From NCBI GenBank assembly GCA_902802815.1, contig CADCNQ010000018.1, positions 1 through 52,846 on the forward strand: 52,846 nt of DNA, read 5' to 3'. Source of the stretch: an uncultured Bacteroidales bacterium. Its GTDB lineage: Bacteria > Bacteroidota > Bacteroidia > Bacteroidales > Bacteroidaceae. This document shows positions 27,138-36,601 of the stretch, in pieces; position 1 is the first letter of the stretch; the number at the start of each line of letters is the position of its first letter. Under the pieces are notes generated by a model, which was not told where the DNA came from, ran no database searches, and was given only the letters and a program-made list of their open reading frames with translations. The translations under genes were made by a program, and so were the position numbers.

Positions 27138-28165
27138 ATGTCGGCCACTTCGCTGCGCCAGAGACGCGCACCGCGAAGTTCAATGTCCATCTCGATGTTG
27201 TCAGTGAAAAGTTGTCCCGTGCCCAGTCCCTGAGGGAAGCGGATGTCGGGACCGTAGATGCGGGCCGCCAGAAGAGCTGCGTTGCGCAGACCTACATTGC
27301 TCTCGAGGGCAGAGGTAATCCAGGAGCCTATGCCGCGCCTGTCGGCAAGAGAGGCCCACTCCATTGTACCCGTCATGCCGCCGTGCAGCGTGGGTTTGAG
27401 GACGATATACTGCGGCCGCACGGTGTCGAGCAGCGTCTCCTTCTCCAGGCGGCCGGTGACACCGATGAGTTCCTCGTCAAGAGCGATGGGCAGGGGGGTG
27501 TTGCGACACAGTTCTGCCATCTCGTGCCATTGGTATTGGGCGATGGGCTGTTCGATGGAATGCACGTCGAGTGAGGCCAGAGTCTCCAGACGTTTCATCG
27601 CTGTATCGGGAGCGAATGCTCCGTTGGCATCGACACGCAGTTCAAGACTCTCACGGGAGTAGCGTGAACGAACCTTACGTATAAGACCGATTTCATCGTC
27701 CCAACTGTTCGCTCCGATTTTCAGTTTTATACAATGAAATCCCTGGAGCAGTTTTTGCTTGATTTGTGCCAGCATCTCGTCGGGCGATGACATCCAGATG
27801 AGACCGTTGAAAGGTATGCCGACTTCGCTGCGGGCAAAAGGAGTGTCGTAGAGGGTCGGGCTCTGACGATAGTCGTGTATGGCACTTTCAAGGGCGAACA
27901 GCAGCGCCGGATACGGGCGCAGGAACTCGGTGTAGTCCTCAGCATCCAGTGCCTGCCGGATAAGTTCGGCCACAGAGGAGAGTGTGGGATATGCGTCCCT
28001 GTCAGAGGAAAGATCGGGCAGTGGGGCACATTCCCCAAGGCCAATGCGTTGTCCTTCCTCATCGGTGGCGGTGAGAAGTATTATGCGACGCTCGCTGTAT
28101 GCACCACGGGAGGTGCGTGCGGGACGCTTGAAGTGCAGGGTGCGAAGAGAGAGATTTATGTTCAA
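27134..28165 (-). CDS. menC: o-Succinylbenzoate synthase
   Basis: A 343-residue enolase-superfamily enzyme that dehydrates SHCHC to o-succinylbenzoate. The Mg-binding and catalytic set is visible: KLKIGANS (Lys), RVDANGAF (Asp), EQPIAQ (Glu), IALDEELI (Asp) and the second lysine in YIVLKPTLHGG. An in-frame stop is 15 bases upstream of the TTG at 28165, and no ATG or GTG lies between, so TTG appears to be the start; this is uncommon. It begins 20 bases after menB, and overlaps menE by ATGA at its end. Confidence 0.93.
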   Translation of the reverse strand: MNINLSLRTLHFKRPARTSRGAYSERRIILLTATDEEGQRIGLGECAPLPDLSSDRDAYPTLSSVAELIRQALDAEDYTEFLRPYPALLFALESAIHDYRQSPTLYDTPFARSEVGIPFNGLIWMSSPDEMLAQIKQKLLQGFHCIKLKIGANSWDDEIGLIRKVRSRYSRESLELRVDANGAFAPDTAMKRLETLASLDVHSIEQPIAQYQWHEMAELCRNTPLPIALDEELIGVTGRLEKETLLDTVRPQYIVLKPTLHGGMTGTMEWASLADRRGIGSWITSALESNVGLRNAALLAARIYGPDIRFPQGLGTGQLFTDNIEMDIELRGARLWRSEVADI

Positions 28166-28185
28166 GGTGACGTGCGTTTATTCGA

Positions 28186-29040
28186 CTATGGAACGAGCAG
28201 GAATTTATCCCAGTTCGGTTTGCGCTTTTCAAGGAATGCCTTGCCGCCTTCCTGAGCCTCATCAAGCATATAATACAACGCTGTGCAGTCGCCTGCCAGT
28301 TGCTGTATGCCGGCCTGACCGTCCAGTTCGGCGTTAAGCCCCATCTTAATCATGCGCAAGGCAAGGGGAGACAGTTCCATCATGTGTCTTGCCCATGACA
28401 CGCATTCATCTTCCAGTTGCTCGTAGGGCACCACCTTATTCACCATGCCCATCTGTTCGGCTTCTGCTGCGCTGTACTGACGGCACATAAACCATATCTC
28501 ACGCGCTTTCTTCTGGCCAACGATACGTGCGAGGTAGGCGCTGCCGAATCCGGCATCGAAGGAACCGACTTTCGGTCCCGTCTGTCCGAAGCGTGCATTC
28601 TCGGATGCAATTGTCAGATCGCACACCACGTGGAGCACATGACCGCCTCCTATGGCAAAGCCGTTTACCATCGCTATGACGGGTTTGGGCAGGCGGCGTA
28701 TCTGCATCTGCACGTCCAGGACAGAGAGTCTCGGAGTCCCCTCTTCATCTATGTAACCGCCACGCCCTTTGACGTTCATGTCTCCTCCGGAACAGAAAGC
28801 CTGCTCGCGCAACCAGTCACTGTGGCTCTGGCCTTCCCGGTGAGGTGTTTCCGCACCGGTGAGCAATACGACACGTATGCGTGAAAGTTCGCGTACGATG
28901 GCAAATGCCTCAGAGAGCTCCCGTGTGGTGGTGGGGGTGAATGCGTTGCGTACGTGCGGACGGTTGATGGTTATCTTTGCTATGCCGTCAGCCTCTTCAA
29001 GGAGTATTTCCCGGAAAGTTTTAATGCTTGTCCACTCCAT
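28186..29040 (-). CDS. menB: 1,4-Dihydroxy-2-naphthoyl-CoA synthase
   Basis: A 284-residue crotonase-fold enzyme closing the second ring of the naphthoquinone. The oxyanion hole residues are in [11 protein letters not shown] and [41 protein letters not shown] carries the MenB-specific stretch, and the C-terminal KPNWDKF tail crosses to the next subunit of the trimer dimer. Its ATG lies 20 bases inside the end of menD, so the two are translationally coupled. Length and motifs are normal. Confidence 0.95.
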   Translation of the reverse strand: MEWTSIKTFREILLEEADGIAKITINRPHVRNAFTPTTTRELSEAFAIVRELSRIRVVLLTGAETPHREGQSHSDWLREQAFCSGGDMNVKGRGGYIDEEGTPRLSVLDVQMQIRRLPKPVIAMVNGFAIGGGHVLHVVCDLTIASENARFGQTGPKVGSFDAGFGSAYLARIVGQKKAREIWFMCRQYSAAEAEQMGMVNKVVPYEQLEDECVSWARHMMELSPLALRMIKMGLNAELDGQAGIQQLAGDCTALYYMLDEAQEGGKAFLEKRKPNWDKFLLVP

Positions 29041-30670
29041 AGTTGTCTATGATGAATTGATAATATTCTTTATATATACGGATATCCGTATCGGGGTCGG
29101 TGAAAACCTCCAAAAGTATGGGGCGTGTACCCTCGTCGTGCACCAGATGGCTGATACCTTCTGTGAGTGACACCTCATCTGATGCCTTGATATATGTGAT
29201 ATCACACTGTGAGCACAATCCTTCCGCCGTGAGCCGGTGGGCTGCTGATACCAGTGTGTCGCAGGCAGGACTTGAAGCCAGTTGCGGGAATGAATGGAAA
29301 ATAGCTCCGCCGCTGTTGTTGAGAAGAAGGATGCGGAGATTTCCGGTCAGCTCCTGTTGGGACAGTGCTGTCTGGTCATAAAACGCACTCAGGTCTCCGA
29401 TGACGCAATAGATACGTTCACCGGGGTGTGCCAGTGCAAGACCTGCGGTTGTGGAAAGTGTACCCTCAATGCCGTTGAGACCGCGGTTGCAATGGATATA
29501 GTGGTTTGCATAAATGCATCCGTATCTCACAGCCATACTGTTGGCATAACTGAAGGTGGAAGGGGAGCATACGTTCTGCTCAAGCAACTGTGTGGCACGC
29601 ATGGATGAATAGGCGGGGGTGAAGAGCTTGTGTGCACTCTCAACCTGCAGACGCAGTTGCTGCCATTTCATCATGAATGGAGAGGCAGACTGCGGCAATG
29701 CCTCACAAAGGTCATTGACGACGGTGTCGGCACAGCCCTCAACTAGAAGCGATGTGTGACGGCTCACGTCGTGCAGCAGACCGTCTTCGCTTACCAACAC
29801 CTGTTCAACGCTCTCCGGAAGGCTGCGCAACCACAGACGGAGCCTCTTGCTTACGGTGTTGCCGCCCGCATAAATAACAGTCTCAGGCAGGAGTTCGTCT
29901 GACATACCCGCGGTCTGTATGAGATGAATCATCTGGTCTGTGCAACAGAGGGTGTCGGAGGAGAGTTGCTCGGAGAGTACCACCATACGTCGGGAGAGCG
30001 CCTCAACCAATGCAGCGGACAAGGTGTGAACCGTCTGCCCGATAACCAGCATGAGGCGGCGGTCAAGGAATCTTCCGGCAAGCGATCTGTTCCAAGTGGT
30101 ATATTGCACAACGCGCTCCCGGGGCAGAGTCTCCATGGAGAAACCGAAGAGGGGTTCGGCAACGGGCACGTTGATATGTACACTGGAATGCGGTTCCCGT
30201 TTCAGGGCGATGAATGCTTCGTTGACAAGGCGATTGCAATGCCAACGGTCGTCCTCGCTGTGTATCTCAGGCAATGTGACGCTATGGGCCGCAAAGGGAG
30301 TAAGCGCCCCGTTCTGCGGGAGTGTCTGGCCGTCCAGTTGCCCAATCCATGCTACAGGTCTGTCTGCAGAAATGACAACAATGCCGCGATGACGGTATGT
30401 GCCTTCTGCTGCTGCAGGAAGTGTGGCGAGCAGAGCAGAACCGCTGGTGACGCACACAGCAACCGGCTGGTCGAGTGCATCACTCAGTCCGAGGGCAACG
30501 AAACCCGCAGAGCGTTCATCTGTGACGGAGTGACAGATAATGTCGGGGCACACGGAGAAGTTGTGTGCAAGCGGGGCATTGCGGTTTCCGGGGCACACCA
30601 CGACATGACGCACGCCGTGCGCTACCATTAAGCCGGTGAGAATGCCTATATGCTGGTGATCGCTATACAT
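29021..30670 (-). CDS. menD: SEPHCHC synthase (2-succinyl-5-enolpyruvyl-6-hydroxy-3-cyclohexene-1-carboxylate synthase)
   Basis: A 549-residue thiamin-diphosphate enzyme joining isochorismate and 2-oxoglutarate. The N-terminal PYR domain shows [14 protein letters not shown] and the conserved catalytic Glu in [11 protein letters not shown]; the C-terminal PP domain binds thiamin diphosphate with [17 protein letters not shown] and [28 protein letters not shown]. It overlaps menF upstream by eight bases and menB downstream by twenty. Confidence 0.95.
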   Translation of the reverse strand: MYSDHQHIGILTGLMVAHGVRHVVVCPGNRNAPLAHNFSVCPDIICHSVTDERSAGFVALGLSDALDQPVAVCVTSGSALLATLPAAAEGTYRHRGIVVISADRPVAWIGQLDGQTLPQNGALTPFAAHSVTLPEIHSEDDRWHCNRLVNEAFIALKREPHSSVHINVPVAEPLFGFSMETLPRERVVQYTTWNRSLAGRFLDRRLMLVIGQTVHTLSAALVEALSRRMVVLSEQLSSDTLCCTDQMIHLIQTAGMSDELLPETVIYAGGNTVSKRLRLWLRSLPESVEQVLVSEDGLLHDVSRHTSLLVEGCADTVVNDLCEALPQSASPFMMKWQQLRLQVESAHKLFTPAYSSMRATQLLEQNVCSPSTFSYANSMAVRYGCIYANHYIHCNRGLNGIEGTLSTTAGLALAHPGERIYCVIGDLSAFYDQTALSQQELTGNLRILLLNNSGGAIFHSFPQLASSPACDTLVSAAHRLTAEGLCSQCDITYIKASDEVSLTEGISHLVHDEGTRPILLEVFTDPDTDIRIYKEYYQFIIDNYGVDKH

Positions 30671-31685
30671 CGCGCAGAACGTTGTTTATCGTTTTCATCT
30701 TTTGCCGGATTTCTGTCCATTCTTCCTGACATCGGCTCTCAGGCATCAGTCCTCCCCCGGCATAGAGTGTCGCCTGCGAGGAATCCGGGTCCAGTCTGGC
30801 GCAGCGCAGCGAGACGTACAGATGAGTGGCACCTTCCATGTTGAGGGGACCGCAGAATCCGCTATAGTATTCTCTCTTCAGATGTTCATGCTCAAGGATG
30901 AAGCGGACAGCCTCATTGCGGGGCAGTCCGGATATGGCAGGTGTCGGGTGCAGGGCAGAGATCAGTTCGCCGAGGCGACAGGCTTCCGCGGTAAAATAAA
31001 AATCTGTGCGGAGGTGCCGAAGATGCCCGGCAGGAAAACTCCTGGGACCGTCTGAGGAAATATCAGAGGCAAGACGTTCCAGCGTGTCGTGCACGAAACT
31101 TTCCACAAGGTGCTGCTCTTCTTTATTCTTGTCGCTCCAAGGAAGTGCGTCCTCATGCTGTTCCATCGTGCCGGCCATTGCCATCGTATGCCATGCTGTG
31201 TTATGACCCTCAACGAGCACTTCAGGAGAAGCTATGAGCCATGTCCCTGTCTGTGAAGTGGAAAAGAGCATTACCATGAAATCGGGATACTGCATACATG
31301 TGCGTATGAAAAGTTGCTGCAGGTCGCTCTTGCGGAGGGGGCAGGAACGTGTGAGGGAATGGGCCAGTACCAGTTTGGAGAAACGTCCCTCCCTGACGGC
31401 TTCATGGAAACACGTGAAATCTTCGGTGTAAGATTCCGGTACCGATGATGCAGAGGGCATTGCGGAATCATATTTTTCAGTATGCTCCGGAAGCGGTATG
31501 GAGTGAATCTCATCGGGAAGAATGAGCACGATGGGACAGCTGTTGCTGACGTGGAAGGGTGCGATAAGGAAACCGCTTTCGTTTCCGATGCCGTTTGCGG
31601 AAGGGAGTTCCTTCGGGGCATGTGAGGAGGAAACGACGGTGTATTGCCTATCACCGGGCAGATGAAAAAGTGCCACACTCTCCAT
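30663..31685 (-). CDS. menF: Isochorismate synthase
   Basis: A 340-residue chorismate-binding enzyme that makes isochorismate, the first menaquinone-specific step. The C-terminal catalytic domain shows LVLAHSLTR, FVHDTLERL, LHPTPAISGLPRNEAVRFILEHE and REYYSGFCGPL with Glu/Gly metal-site residues, and YVSLRCARL. The ATG at 31685 is chosen because the longer frame up to 31775 lies within the thioesterase gene. It starts 14 bases after that gene's stop and overlaps menD by eight bases. Shorter than E. coli MenF (431), in line with Bacteroidales forms. Confidence 0.92.
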   Translation of the reverse strand: MESVALFHLPGDRQYTVVSSSHAPKELPSANGIGNESGFLIAPFHVSNSCPIVLILPDEIHSIPLPEHTEKYDSAMPSASSVPESYTEDFTCFHEAVREGRFSKLVLAHSLTRSCPLRKSDLQQLFIRTCMQYPDFMVMLFSTSQTGTWLIASPEVLVEGHNTAWHTMAMAGTMEQHEDALPWSDKNKEEQHLVESFVHDTLERLASDISSDGPRSFPAGHLRHLRTDFYFTAEACRLGELISALHPTPAISGLPRNEAVRFILEHEHLKREYYSGFCGPLNMEGATHLYVSLRCARLDPDSSQATLYAGGGLMPESRCQEEWTEIRQKMKTINNVLRDV

Positions 31686-31699
31686 GTCTAAAGCTCCTG

Positions 31700-32092
31700 T
31701 TATTTCCTGATGAGGTTTGTCACAGTGGCAACACTGACGGTTTTTCCGCTTTCCTTGCTCACCTTCACCTGCCACACATGTGTGGAGGTGCCGATGTGCA
31801 GGGCTTCTCCGCGTGCGATGACGACATCACCCACACGGGCGGTTGCAAGATGATTGGCTGTCACGGAGATACCCACAGGCATCTGTCCGTCCAGTCTCTC
31901 GCATGAGAGTATACCTGCCAGCGTCTCTTCCAGCGCCAGCATCACGCCTCCGCTCAAGGTGCCGAATGGAGTGAGGTGGCATTCACTGACGATGAGACGT
32001 ATGCACGTGGCACGCGTATCATCGGAAATTATTTCCATGCCGAGGTGCTGATGAAGCCCCTGTGACATGTTCATTATGGGTGTTGTTCTCAT
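31700..32092 (-). CDS. Hotdog-fold thioesterase, probable DHNA-CoA hydrolase
   Basis: A 130-residue PaaI-type hotdog protein. HLTPFGTLSGGVMLALEETLAG contains the conserved glycine turn and catalytic acid (Glu) on the hotdog helix; VGISVTANHLATARVGDVVIARG and WQVKVSKESGKTVSVATVTNLI complete the sheet. As the first gene of the men operon it most likely releases 1,4-dihydroxy-2-naphthoate from its CoA ester (the MenI role), which is inference from family and position. ATG 32092 is preferred over TTG 32116 because the -7 box overlaps the longer start. Confidence 0.85.
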   Translation of the reverse strand: MRTTPIMNMSQGLHQHLGMEIISDDTRATCIRLIVSECHLTPFGTLSGGVMLALEETLAGILSCERLDGQMPVGISVTANHLATARVGDVVIARGEALHIGTSTHVWQVKVSKESGKTVSVATVTNLIRK

Positions 32093-32113
32093 CTTTTCCG
32101 CATGAAACTGCTG

Positions 32114-32121
32114 CAAAGATA
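32114..32121 (-). promoter_or_regulatory. Putative -7 box (TATCTTTG) of the menaquinone operon
   Basis: Minus strand TATCTTTG, 21 bases before the ATG 32092. The region where the upstream TTTG would lie is filled with AGTTGAA-type heptamers, so the array may have replaced or moved the upstream element. Confidence 0.6.
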
Positions 32122-32130
32122 CGAAATTTA

Positions 32131-32211
32131 GTTGAAAGTTGAAAGTTGAAAGTTGAAAGATTATGGACTATTTATTGGTTAATGGTTATTGGTCAACGGT
32201 TAATGGTTGTA
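32131..32211. repeat. Two heptamer arrays upstream of the men operon
   Basis: Four GTTGAAA units (32131-32158), a short break, then GGTTAAT, GGTTATT, GGTCAAC, GGTTAAT and GGTTGTA (32177-32211). They lie directly upstream of the men -7 box. Confidence 0.9.
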
Positions 32212-32235
32212 GAGGATGTCTTTTGTGAAAATGCC

Positions 32236-32270
32236 AAAACAAAAACAGGGCGACCCCGGAAGGACCGCCC
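32236..32270 (-). terminator. Terminator of the FadL-like porin gene
   Basis: Minus strand stem GGGCGGTCC / GGGTCGCCC (nine pairs, two G-U) with a 5-base loop, then TGTTTTTGTTTT, about 32 bases after the porin stop. Confidence 0.8.
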
Positions 32271-32301
32271 CGCGCTTTTGAAAAGTGGATGAAAAAGGGA
32301 T

Positions 32302-33705
32302 TCAGAACTTATAGTCCACACCCACGCCGAAGACGTGGTTGGTGCGGGAGTAGGTCTCCATTACGGGAATACCGGAGTATGTGATGGGATTCTCTCGCGT
32401 GTAGTCGCTGTAGATGGAGCAGAAATAACCGGCATTGATGCGCAGATGCGAAGTGACATTGAATGCGGCACCGCCACCTACGGAATAACTGTCGCATGCG
32501 AATGAGGTGTTTGCCTGGTATCCGTCGGAGAGGCCGTAATCCGTACGCTGTGCACCGGCAGACACGGTGAATATCTTGTTGATATCCCACTCCAGACCTA
32601 CGAGTATCTCATGAGTGCCGTGTGTCAGTTCGTCCTGACGGTCGTACTGCATCTTTGAGTTCTTGTCGTCAAACCAGTGATATTCCAGTGTGCCGCGGAA
32701 TTTCTTCGGGATGAACTCATATCCCACAGCAACAGAAAGCAGTCCGGGCATATCGTAGCGGATCTTCTCTCCATTGAGATATGCAGCGATTTTCTCACCA
32801 ACGTCGCCGTATTGTGCCTTAAGGGCAGCAACAGTAGCCTGATTGCCCATTATCTTCGACAGTGCGTTGATGTCTGTTGTGTTACCCATAATACCAGCCT
32901 TGAGGGTATTGGTGGTGTTGGGGATGTTGAGTTTGCTGCGGAACTCGTAACGTGCTGTTACTACCAAGCGCTTGTACTTGTAGTTTACACTGAGCAGAGG
33001 ACACACGCCCCAGCCTGTCTGGTCAACGTCAATCTGGAGGTTCACCAAATCTATCGGAGCCGCAGTGGAGCGTGCAATCACGTGTCCCCTGCTGTAACCG
33101 GTGTAGATGTTTGCACGCAAACCGACGGCAGCAGACCAGTGCTCGTTGAACTTGTAGGTGAAGTTGGCCTGAATACCGTAGATGTACTGCTTGCCCTCCA
33201 TGAAAGCGTGCATGCTGTATTGGGAGGGATTGAGGCCGTTTTTATACATCATGCCGCGAACGGGTACGACAAACATAGGTACACCCTCTTCGTAGGTGAC
33301 ACGGCCACCGCTGCCTACGATACCTGCCATCATAGATACAGCCCATTTCTTGTGCTTGTAGGCAGCAAAAAGAGCGGGCACGAAAGGATTTGCATCAGCT
33401 TCACCCTTGAAGAGATGATTGTTCATGCCGATAGCAGTAGCAAAAGGCTGTGGCACATTGGCCTCAATATTGCGCCACTGGAAAGGTTTCTGCGCGTTGA
33501 ACGACAGTTGCCATCCCTCATGTCCCCAGGCGAGACCTGCCGGGTTGCTGTATGCAGCATCTATTTCGAAGGATGCTCCTCGTGCCAGCATGCGGTCGAA
33601 GGCAATGTGATAGTTGGTGTTGGTCATAAGTCCGCCTCCCAAAGTGTGAACAGGCAAAAGTGCAAATGCACAGCAAACGACCAGCAACAAATTTACTCGT
33701 TTCAT
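32302..33705 (-). CDS. OmpP1/FadL-family outer-membrane protein
   Basis: A 467-residue outer-membrane beta-barrel with a signal peptide (MKRVNLLLVVCCAFALLPVHT). YHIAFDRMLARGASFEIDAAYSNPAGLAW near the N-terminus is the FadL-type hatch region; alternating amphipathic strands follow (WSAAVGLRANIYTGYS, RLVVTARYEFRSKL) and the chain ends in the aromatic barrel strand FGVGVDYKF. Such proteins take up hydrophobic compounds; the substrate is unknown. ATG 33705 is chosen over TTG 33714. Single gene with its own terminator; no clean promoter recognised in the upstream 100 bases. Confidence 0.88.
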   Translation of the reverse strand: MKRVNLLLVVCCAFALLPVHTLGGGLMTNTNYHIAFDRMLARGASFEIDAAYSNPAGLAWGHEGWQLSFNAQKPFQWRNIEANVPQPFATAIGMNNHLFKGEADANPFVPALFAAYKHKKWAVSMMAGIVGSGGRVTYEEGVPMFVVPVRGMMYKNGLNPSQYSMHAFMEGKQYIYGIQANFTYKFNEHWSAAVGLRANIYTGYSRGHVIARSTAAPIDLVNLQIDVDQTGWGVCPLLSVNYKYKRLVVTARYEFRSKLNIPNTTNTLKAGIMGNTTDINALSKIMGNQATVAALKAQYGDVGEKIAAYLNGEKIRYDMPGLLSVAVGYEFIPKKFRGTLEYHWFDDKNSKMQYDRQDELTHGTHEILVGLEWDINKIFTVSAGAQRTDYGLSDGYQANTSFACDSYSVGGGAAFNVTSHLRINAGYFCSIYSDYTRENPITYSGIPVMETYSRTNHVFGVGVDYKF

Positions 33706-33812
33706 CTTAAACAAATTTGGTTAAACTTAATGTAAGAAACAATCTTTTTACTAAATTTTTTGCAAAATTAGTCACTTTTCACCACCGAGGAGTTAGCAAA
33801 TTGGTATATTTT

Positions 33813-33843
33813 TTTGCCGTATTGTAAGAAATGTGTATTTTTG
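33813..33843 (+). promoter_or_regulatory. Consensus promoter of the AraC-type regulator
   Basis: TTTG, 19 bases, TATTTTTG: an exact match to the Bacteroidales primary promoter. It overlaps the longer possible start at 33814 and so fixes the start at 33865. Confidence 0.75.
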
Positions 33844-33864
33844 CCACAGAAAGAAGTGATTCAG

Positions 33865-34782
33865 ATGCTGATAGATACTATTTCATTGGAACTTTTCCGT
33901 AATACAGACAGTTGGAAGGGTCACGGAGACATCTTCCTGCACGACAGGTTTTGGATGTTGCGCAAGTTCAATATAAGGGGACGTGAGTTCCTGTTCTCCA
34001 CTCAGCCCTATCTTTTGCAGGAGAAGCGCGTAGTATGGGTGAAAAAGGGATGGGCAAGCTATCTGTTCAACCTCATGGAGTATCGCTTTGTGGAGGGTGA
34101 TCTGGTGGTGTTCTATGGTGATACGCTGGTGGAGAAGAAAGGTAATTCCGATGATTTCGAGTTTGATGCTTTCCGGTATGACGGTATTGTTGACGATGTG
34201 CCGACTCCCCAAGTGAAGGCATCAGCAGGCTCGAGTGAAGAGGCAGAGGAGGGTGTGAGTTTTATCAGGCTGCATATCCGTGAGGAGATGCGTACGATAG
34301 TGAATCAGTATTTCTCATTGTTGTGGGACATAGTACATCAGACCCCTATTCCACATGAGAGTGCTGCTCAGATTGTGTGTTCATTGCTATATTATGCAAG
34401 GCAGCAGTACGGTCAGGCAGAGGTGGCGCGTCCCGTCACGAGGAGCCAGGATATCCTGCAGCGCTTTATTTCTCTGGTGAGTAAATATGCCGACAGGGAG
34501 CGTAAGATTCCGTTCTATGCGGACAAACTGTGCGTGGCTCCCCACTATCTCAGTACGCTGATAAAGCAGACGAGCGGTCGCACGGTGATGGACTGGATAA
34601 ACCAGACGGCTGTGAAGGCTGTGAAAGTGTGGCTTGCCTATAGCGATGAAACCGCAATACAGATTTCCGAACGCATGCATTTCTCCTGCCCGGCATCTCT
34701 GACAAAATTCTTCAAGCGTGCCACGGGAATGACCCCCGGGCAGTATCGTGCGGAGGTAAAAGGAGGCGGAATGCAGAATTAG
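33865..34782 (+). CDS. AraC-family transcriptional regulator
   Basis: A 305-residue DNA-binding regulator. The N-terminal 150 residues form a cupin-like sensor ([47 protein letters not shown]), followed by a helical linker and a C-terminal AraC double helix-turn-helix ([32 protein letters not shown] and [32 protein letters not shown]). Signal and targets are unknown; the closest divergent neighbour is the FadL-like porin, a plausible target. Tail-to-tail overlap of four bases with the small YolD-like gene. Confidence 0.9.
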   Translation: MLIDTISLELFRNTDSWKGHGDIFLHDRFWMLRKFNIRGREFLFSTQPYLLQEKRVVWVKKGWASYLFNLMEYRFVEGDLVVFYGDTLVEKKGNSDDFEFDAFRYDGIVDDVPTPQVKASAGSSEEAEEGVSFIRLHIREEMRTIVNQYFSLLWDIVHQTPIPHESAAQIVCSLLYYARQQYGQAEVARPVTRSQDILQRFISLVSKYADRERKIPFYADKLCVAPHYLSTLIKQTSGRTVMDWINQTAVKAVKVWLAYSDETAIQISERMHFSCPASLTKFFKRATGMTPGQYRAEVKGGGMQN

Positions 34783-34919
34783 TCGGGAGCCTTGTCCTCG
34801 AGATCCTCCGACAGTGCAGCAAACGGAGCAAACTGTGCAGCCCGCATCTCCATCGTCATCTGCGGATGACGCTTTGACACGTGGTGCGGCAGATTGATTA
34901 TGTCGTCGTATTTATTCAT
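34779..34919 (-). CDS. Small YolD-like partner of the Y-family polymerase
   Basis: A 46-residue protein, too short for common gene-calling cut-offs. It begins [20 protein letters not shown] and contains [12 protein letters not shown], the conserved RAAQF-PFAAL block of YolD-like proteins, which are encoded next to UmuC-like polymerases and have been proposed to replace UmuD. Longer relatives continue for another 40-80 residues, so this may be a C-terminally shortened form, perhaps because it now ends within the convergent AraC gene (stop codons overlap by four bases). The spacer to the polymerase gene is made wholly of heptamers, and its ATG shares two bases with the last unit. Confidence 0.7.
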   Translation of the reverse strand: MNKYDDIINLPHHVSKRHPQMTMEMRAAQFAPFAALSEDLEDKAPD

Positions 34920-34966
34920 TGACCGTTGACTATTGACCATTAACCATTAACCTCTAACCTTTAACC
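34918..34966 (-). repeat. Seven phased heptamers between polymerase stop and YolD-like start
   Basis: Minus strand units GGTTAAA, GGTTAGA, GGTTAAT, GGTCAAT and AGTCAAC types, 49 bases without phase break. The first base is the G of the polymerase TAG; the last two bases are the AT of the YolD-like ATG. Confidence 0.95.
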
Positions 34967-36477
34967 TAGGCTTTATGCCCTCCGATCTGTGCGTTGCGTT
35001 CGCGGGCAGTGGCCCCTTCCTCGAAATTCAATCCTTTTAATATGGCATTCTTTCCGAATCGCCTTTTTATTTTCACACGTGCTTCCTGGATACGTCTCTC
35101 TTTTTTCTGTCGTTTTGTGATTTCCTTTTGTTTCTTTTCTTCCGCAGCATAGTCGGTGAACAGGTCAAGCTGTACAGGTTCGTGAACCGCGGTAGTGTCA
35201 TTTTCTCTCACTACGTTATTCACCGTGAGGGTCAGTCGCCGGATGAGCAGCATGGGATTGACGATGCGGTCGTAGAGTGCGAGGAAAGCATCTGTGATAT
35301 CTGCTGATGATGAGGTAGGCTGCTCCATGCGGGTGGTGCCGTGCCCGTGTTTTGGCACCTGTCTGCCGTAATGGTCAGTGGTGACCTCCCCGTTGTAGTT
35401 GTCGCGGATGCCGGATGTCGTGAGATTCTCGCGGTCGTAGTTGACTGTCAGCACAAGTTGGTCTGTCACCAGATGTCTGTCTACGAGTTTCAGTGCCATG
35501 CCGTCAGCCATCTCCTGCACGATGACGCGCGCCTTTTCCGTGTCGTAGGGGCAATGGAGCACCTGTCCGCTGCTGAATGAATTTGTTTCCGGACGATAGG
35601 CTTTTACCAAATCTATCGTACATGGTTCCCATCCCCATGCGTGGTCGATGAGCAATTCTGCATTGATGCCGAAGAGCCGGTAGAGCAGTTCCTCCCTTTC
35701 CAGTGAGCAGCGTGCAATCTTTCCCATCGTGTCGATGCCGTGCGGCAGCAGTTTCTGTGCGATGCCCCGTCCCACGCGCCAGAAGGCAGTAAGAGGTTTG
35801 TAGTCCCACAGTTGTTGCCGGTAGCTCATCTCATCCAGTTCTGCTATGCGTACACCGTCTTTATCGGGTGTTGTCTTCTTTGCCATGATGTCCATTGCCA
35901 CTTTGCAGAGATACATATTCGTACCGATTCCTGCAGTGGCGGTGATACCCGTCTGTGAGAGCACATCGCGTATTATCGTCATCACCATATCGTGAGCACT
36001 TGTCTTTCTGTAGCGCAGATAGGGGGTGAGGTCGATAAAAACCTCATCGATGGAGTAGGTGTGTATATCTTCCGGAGCCACGTATTTCAGGTAGATGTTG
36101 TATATCTGCCGGCTTACGGCCTTATAGCGTGCCATGCGCGGTGGGGCTGTCAGGAAATCCACTTTCCAATCCGGATGCTCCGCAAGTTCCGGGTCGTGCA
36201 CTGATTTACCCGTGAACCGCCTGCCGGGCGATAGGAAAAGTCGTTCGCCGTTCACTTCCCGGAGTCGCTGTGTCACCTCGAAAAGACGCGCCCGTCCGCT
36301 TATGCCGTACTGCTTGAGTGACGGGGTCACTGCCAGGCAGATAGTTTTCTCTGTGCGGCTGATGTCAGCCACGACGAGATTGGTGGTCAGGGGATTGAGT
36401 CCCCTGTCCACGCACTCCACAGAGGCGTAGAACGACTTGAGGTCTATTGCAACATATGTTCTTTGGGAATCGTGCAT
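34966..36477 (-). CDS. Y-family DNA polymerase (UmuC/DinB-like)
   Basis: A 503-residue translesion polymerase. AIDLKSFYASVECVDRGLNP holds the first metal-binding Asp and steric residues; SIDEVFIDLTPY (about residues 136-147) holds the catalytic Asp-Glu pair; helix-hairpin-helix and little-finger parts follow (FWRVGRGIAQKLLPHGIDTMGKIA, FSSGQVLHCPYDTEKA). A basic C-terminal tail (KKQKEITKRQKKERRIQEARVK) is typical of the Bacteroidales and Firmicutes branch found with YolD-like proteins. ATG 36477 is preferred: the longer TTG start overlaps a full consensus promoter. No LexA box was recognised, but I could not search systematically. Confidence 0.9.
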   Translation of the reverse strand: MHDSQRTYVAIDLKSFYASVECVDRGLNPLTTNLVVADISRTEKTICLAVTPSLKQYGISGRARLFEVTQRLREVNGERLFLSPGRRFTGKSVHDPELAEHPDWKVDFLTAPPRMARYKAVSRQIYNIYLKYVAPEDIHTYSIDEVFIDLTPYLRYRKTSAHDMVMTIIRDVLSQTGITATAGIGTNMYLCKVAMDIMAKKTTPDKDGVRIAELDEMSYRQQLWDYKPLTAFWRVGRGIAQKLLPHGIDTMGKIARCSLEREELLYRLFGINAELLIDHAWGWEPCTIDLVKAYRPETNSFSSGQVLHCPYDTEKARVIVQEMADGMALKLVDRHLVTDQLVLTVNYDRENLTTSGIRDNYNGEVTTDHYGRQVPKHGHGTTRMEQPTSSSADITDAFLALYDRIVNPMLLIRRLTLTVNNVVRENDTTAVHEPVQLDLFTDYAAEEKKQKEITKRQKKERRIQEARVKIKRRFGKNAILKGLNFEEGATARERNAQIGGHKA

Positions 36478-36510
36478 GTGTTTCCCGACACTTTGGATGG
36501 AAATTTGCCG

Positions 36511-36541
36511 TAAAGGTACACTTTTTTCTTCGTTTTGCAAA
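36511..36541 (-). promoter_or_regulatory. Putative promoter of the polymerase gene
   Basis: Minus strand TTTG, 19 bases, TACCTTTA, 34 bases before ATG 36477. Confidence 0.65.
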
Positions 36542-36561
36542 ATCTTTTCGCGTTTTTAACG

Positions 36562-36570
36562 TACCTTTGC
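36562..36570 (+). promoter_or_regulatory. Putative -7 box (TACCTTTGC) of the metallophosphoesterase gene
   Basis: TACCTTTG, about 33 bases before ATG 36602; divergent from the polymerase promoter. The upstream TTTG is 24 bases away, longer than ideal. Confidence 0.55.
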
Positions 36571-36601
36571 GCTGTCGTTTTTATTATTACATATATATAT
36601 T

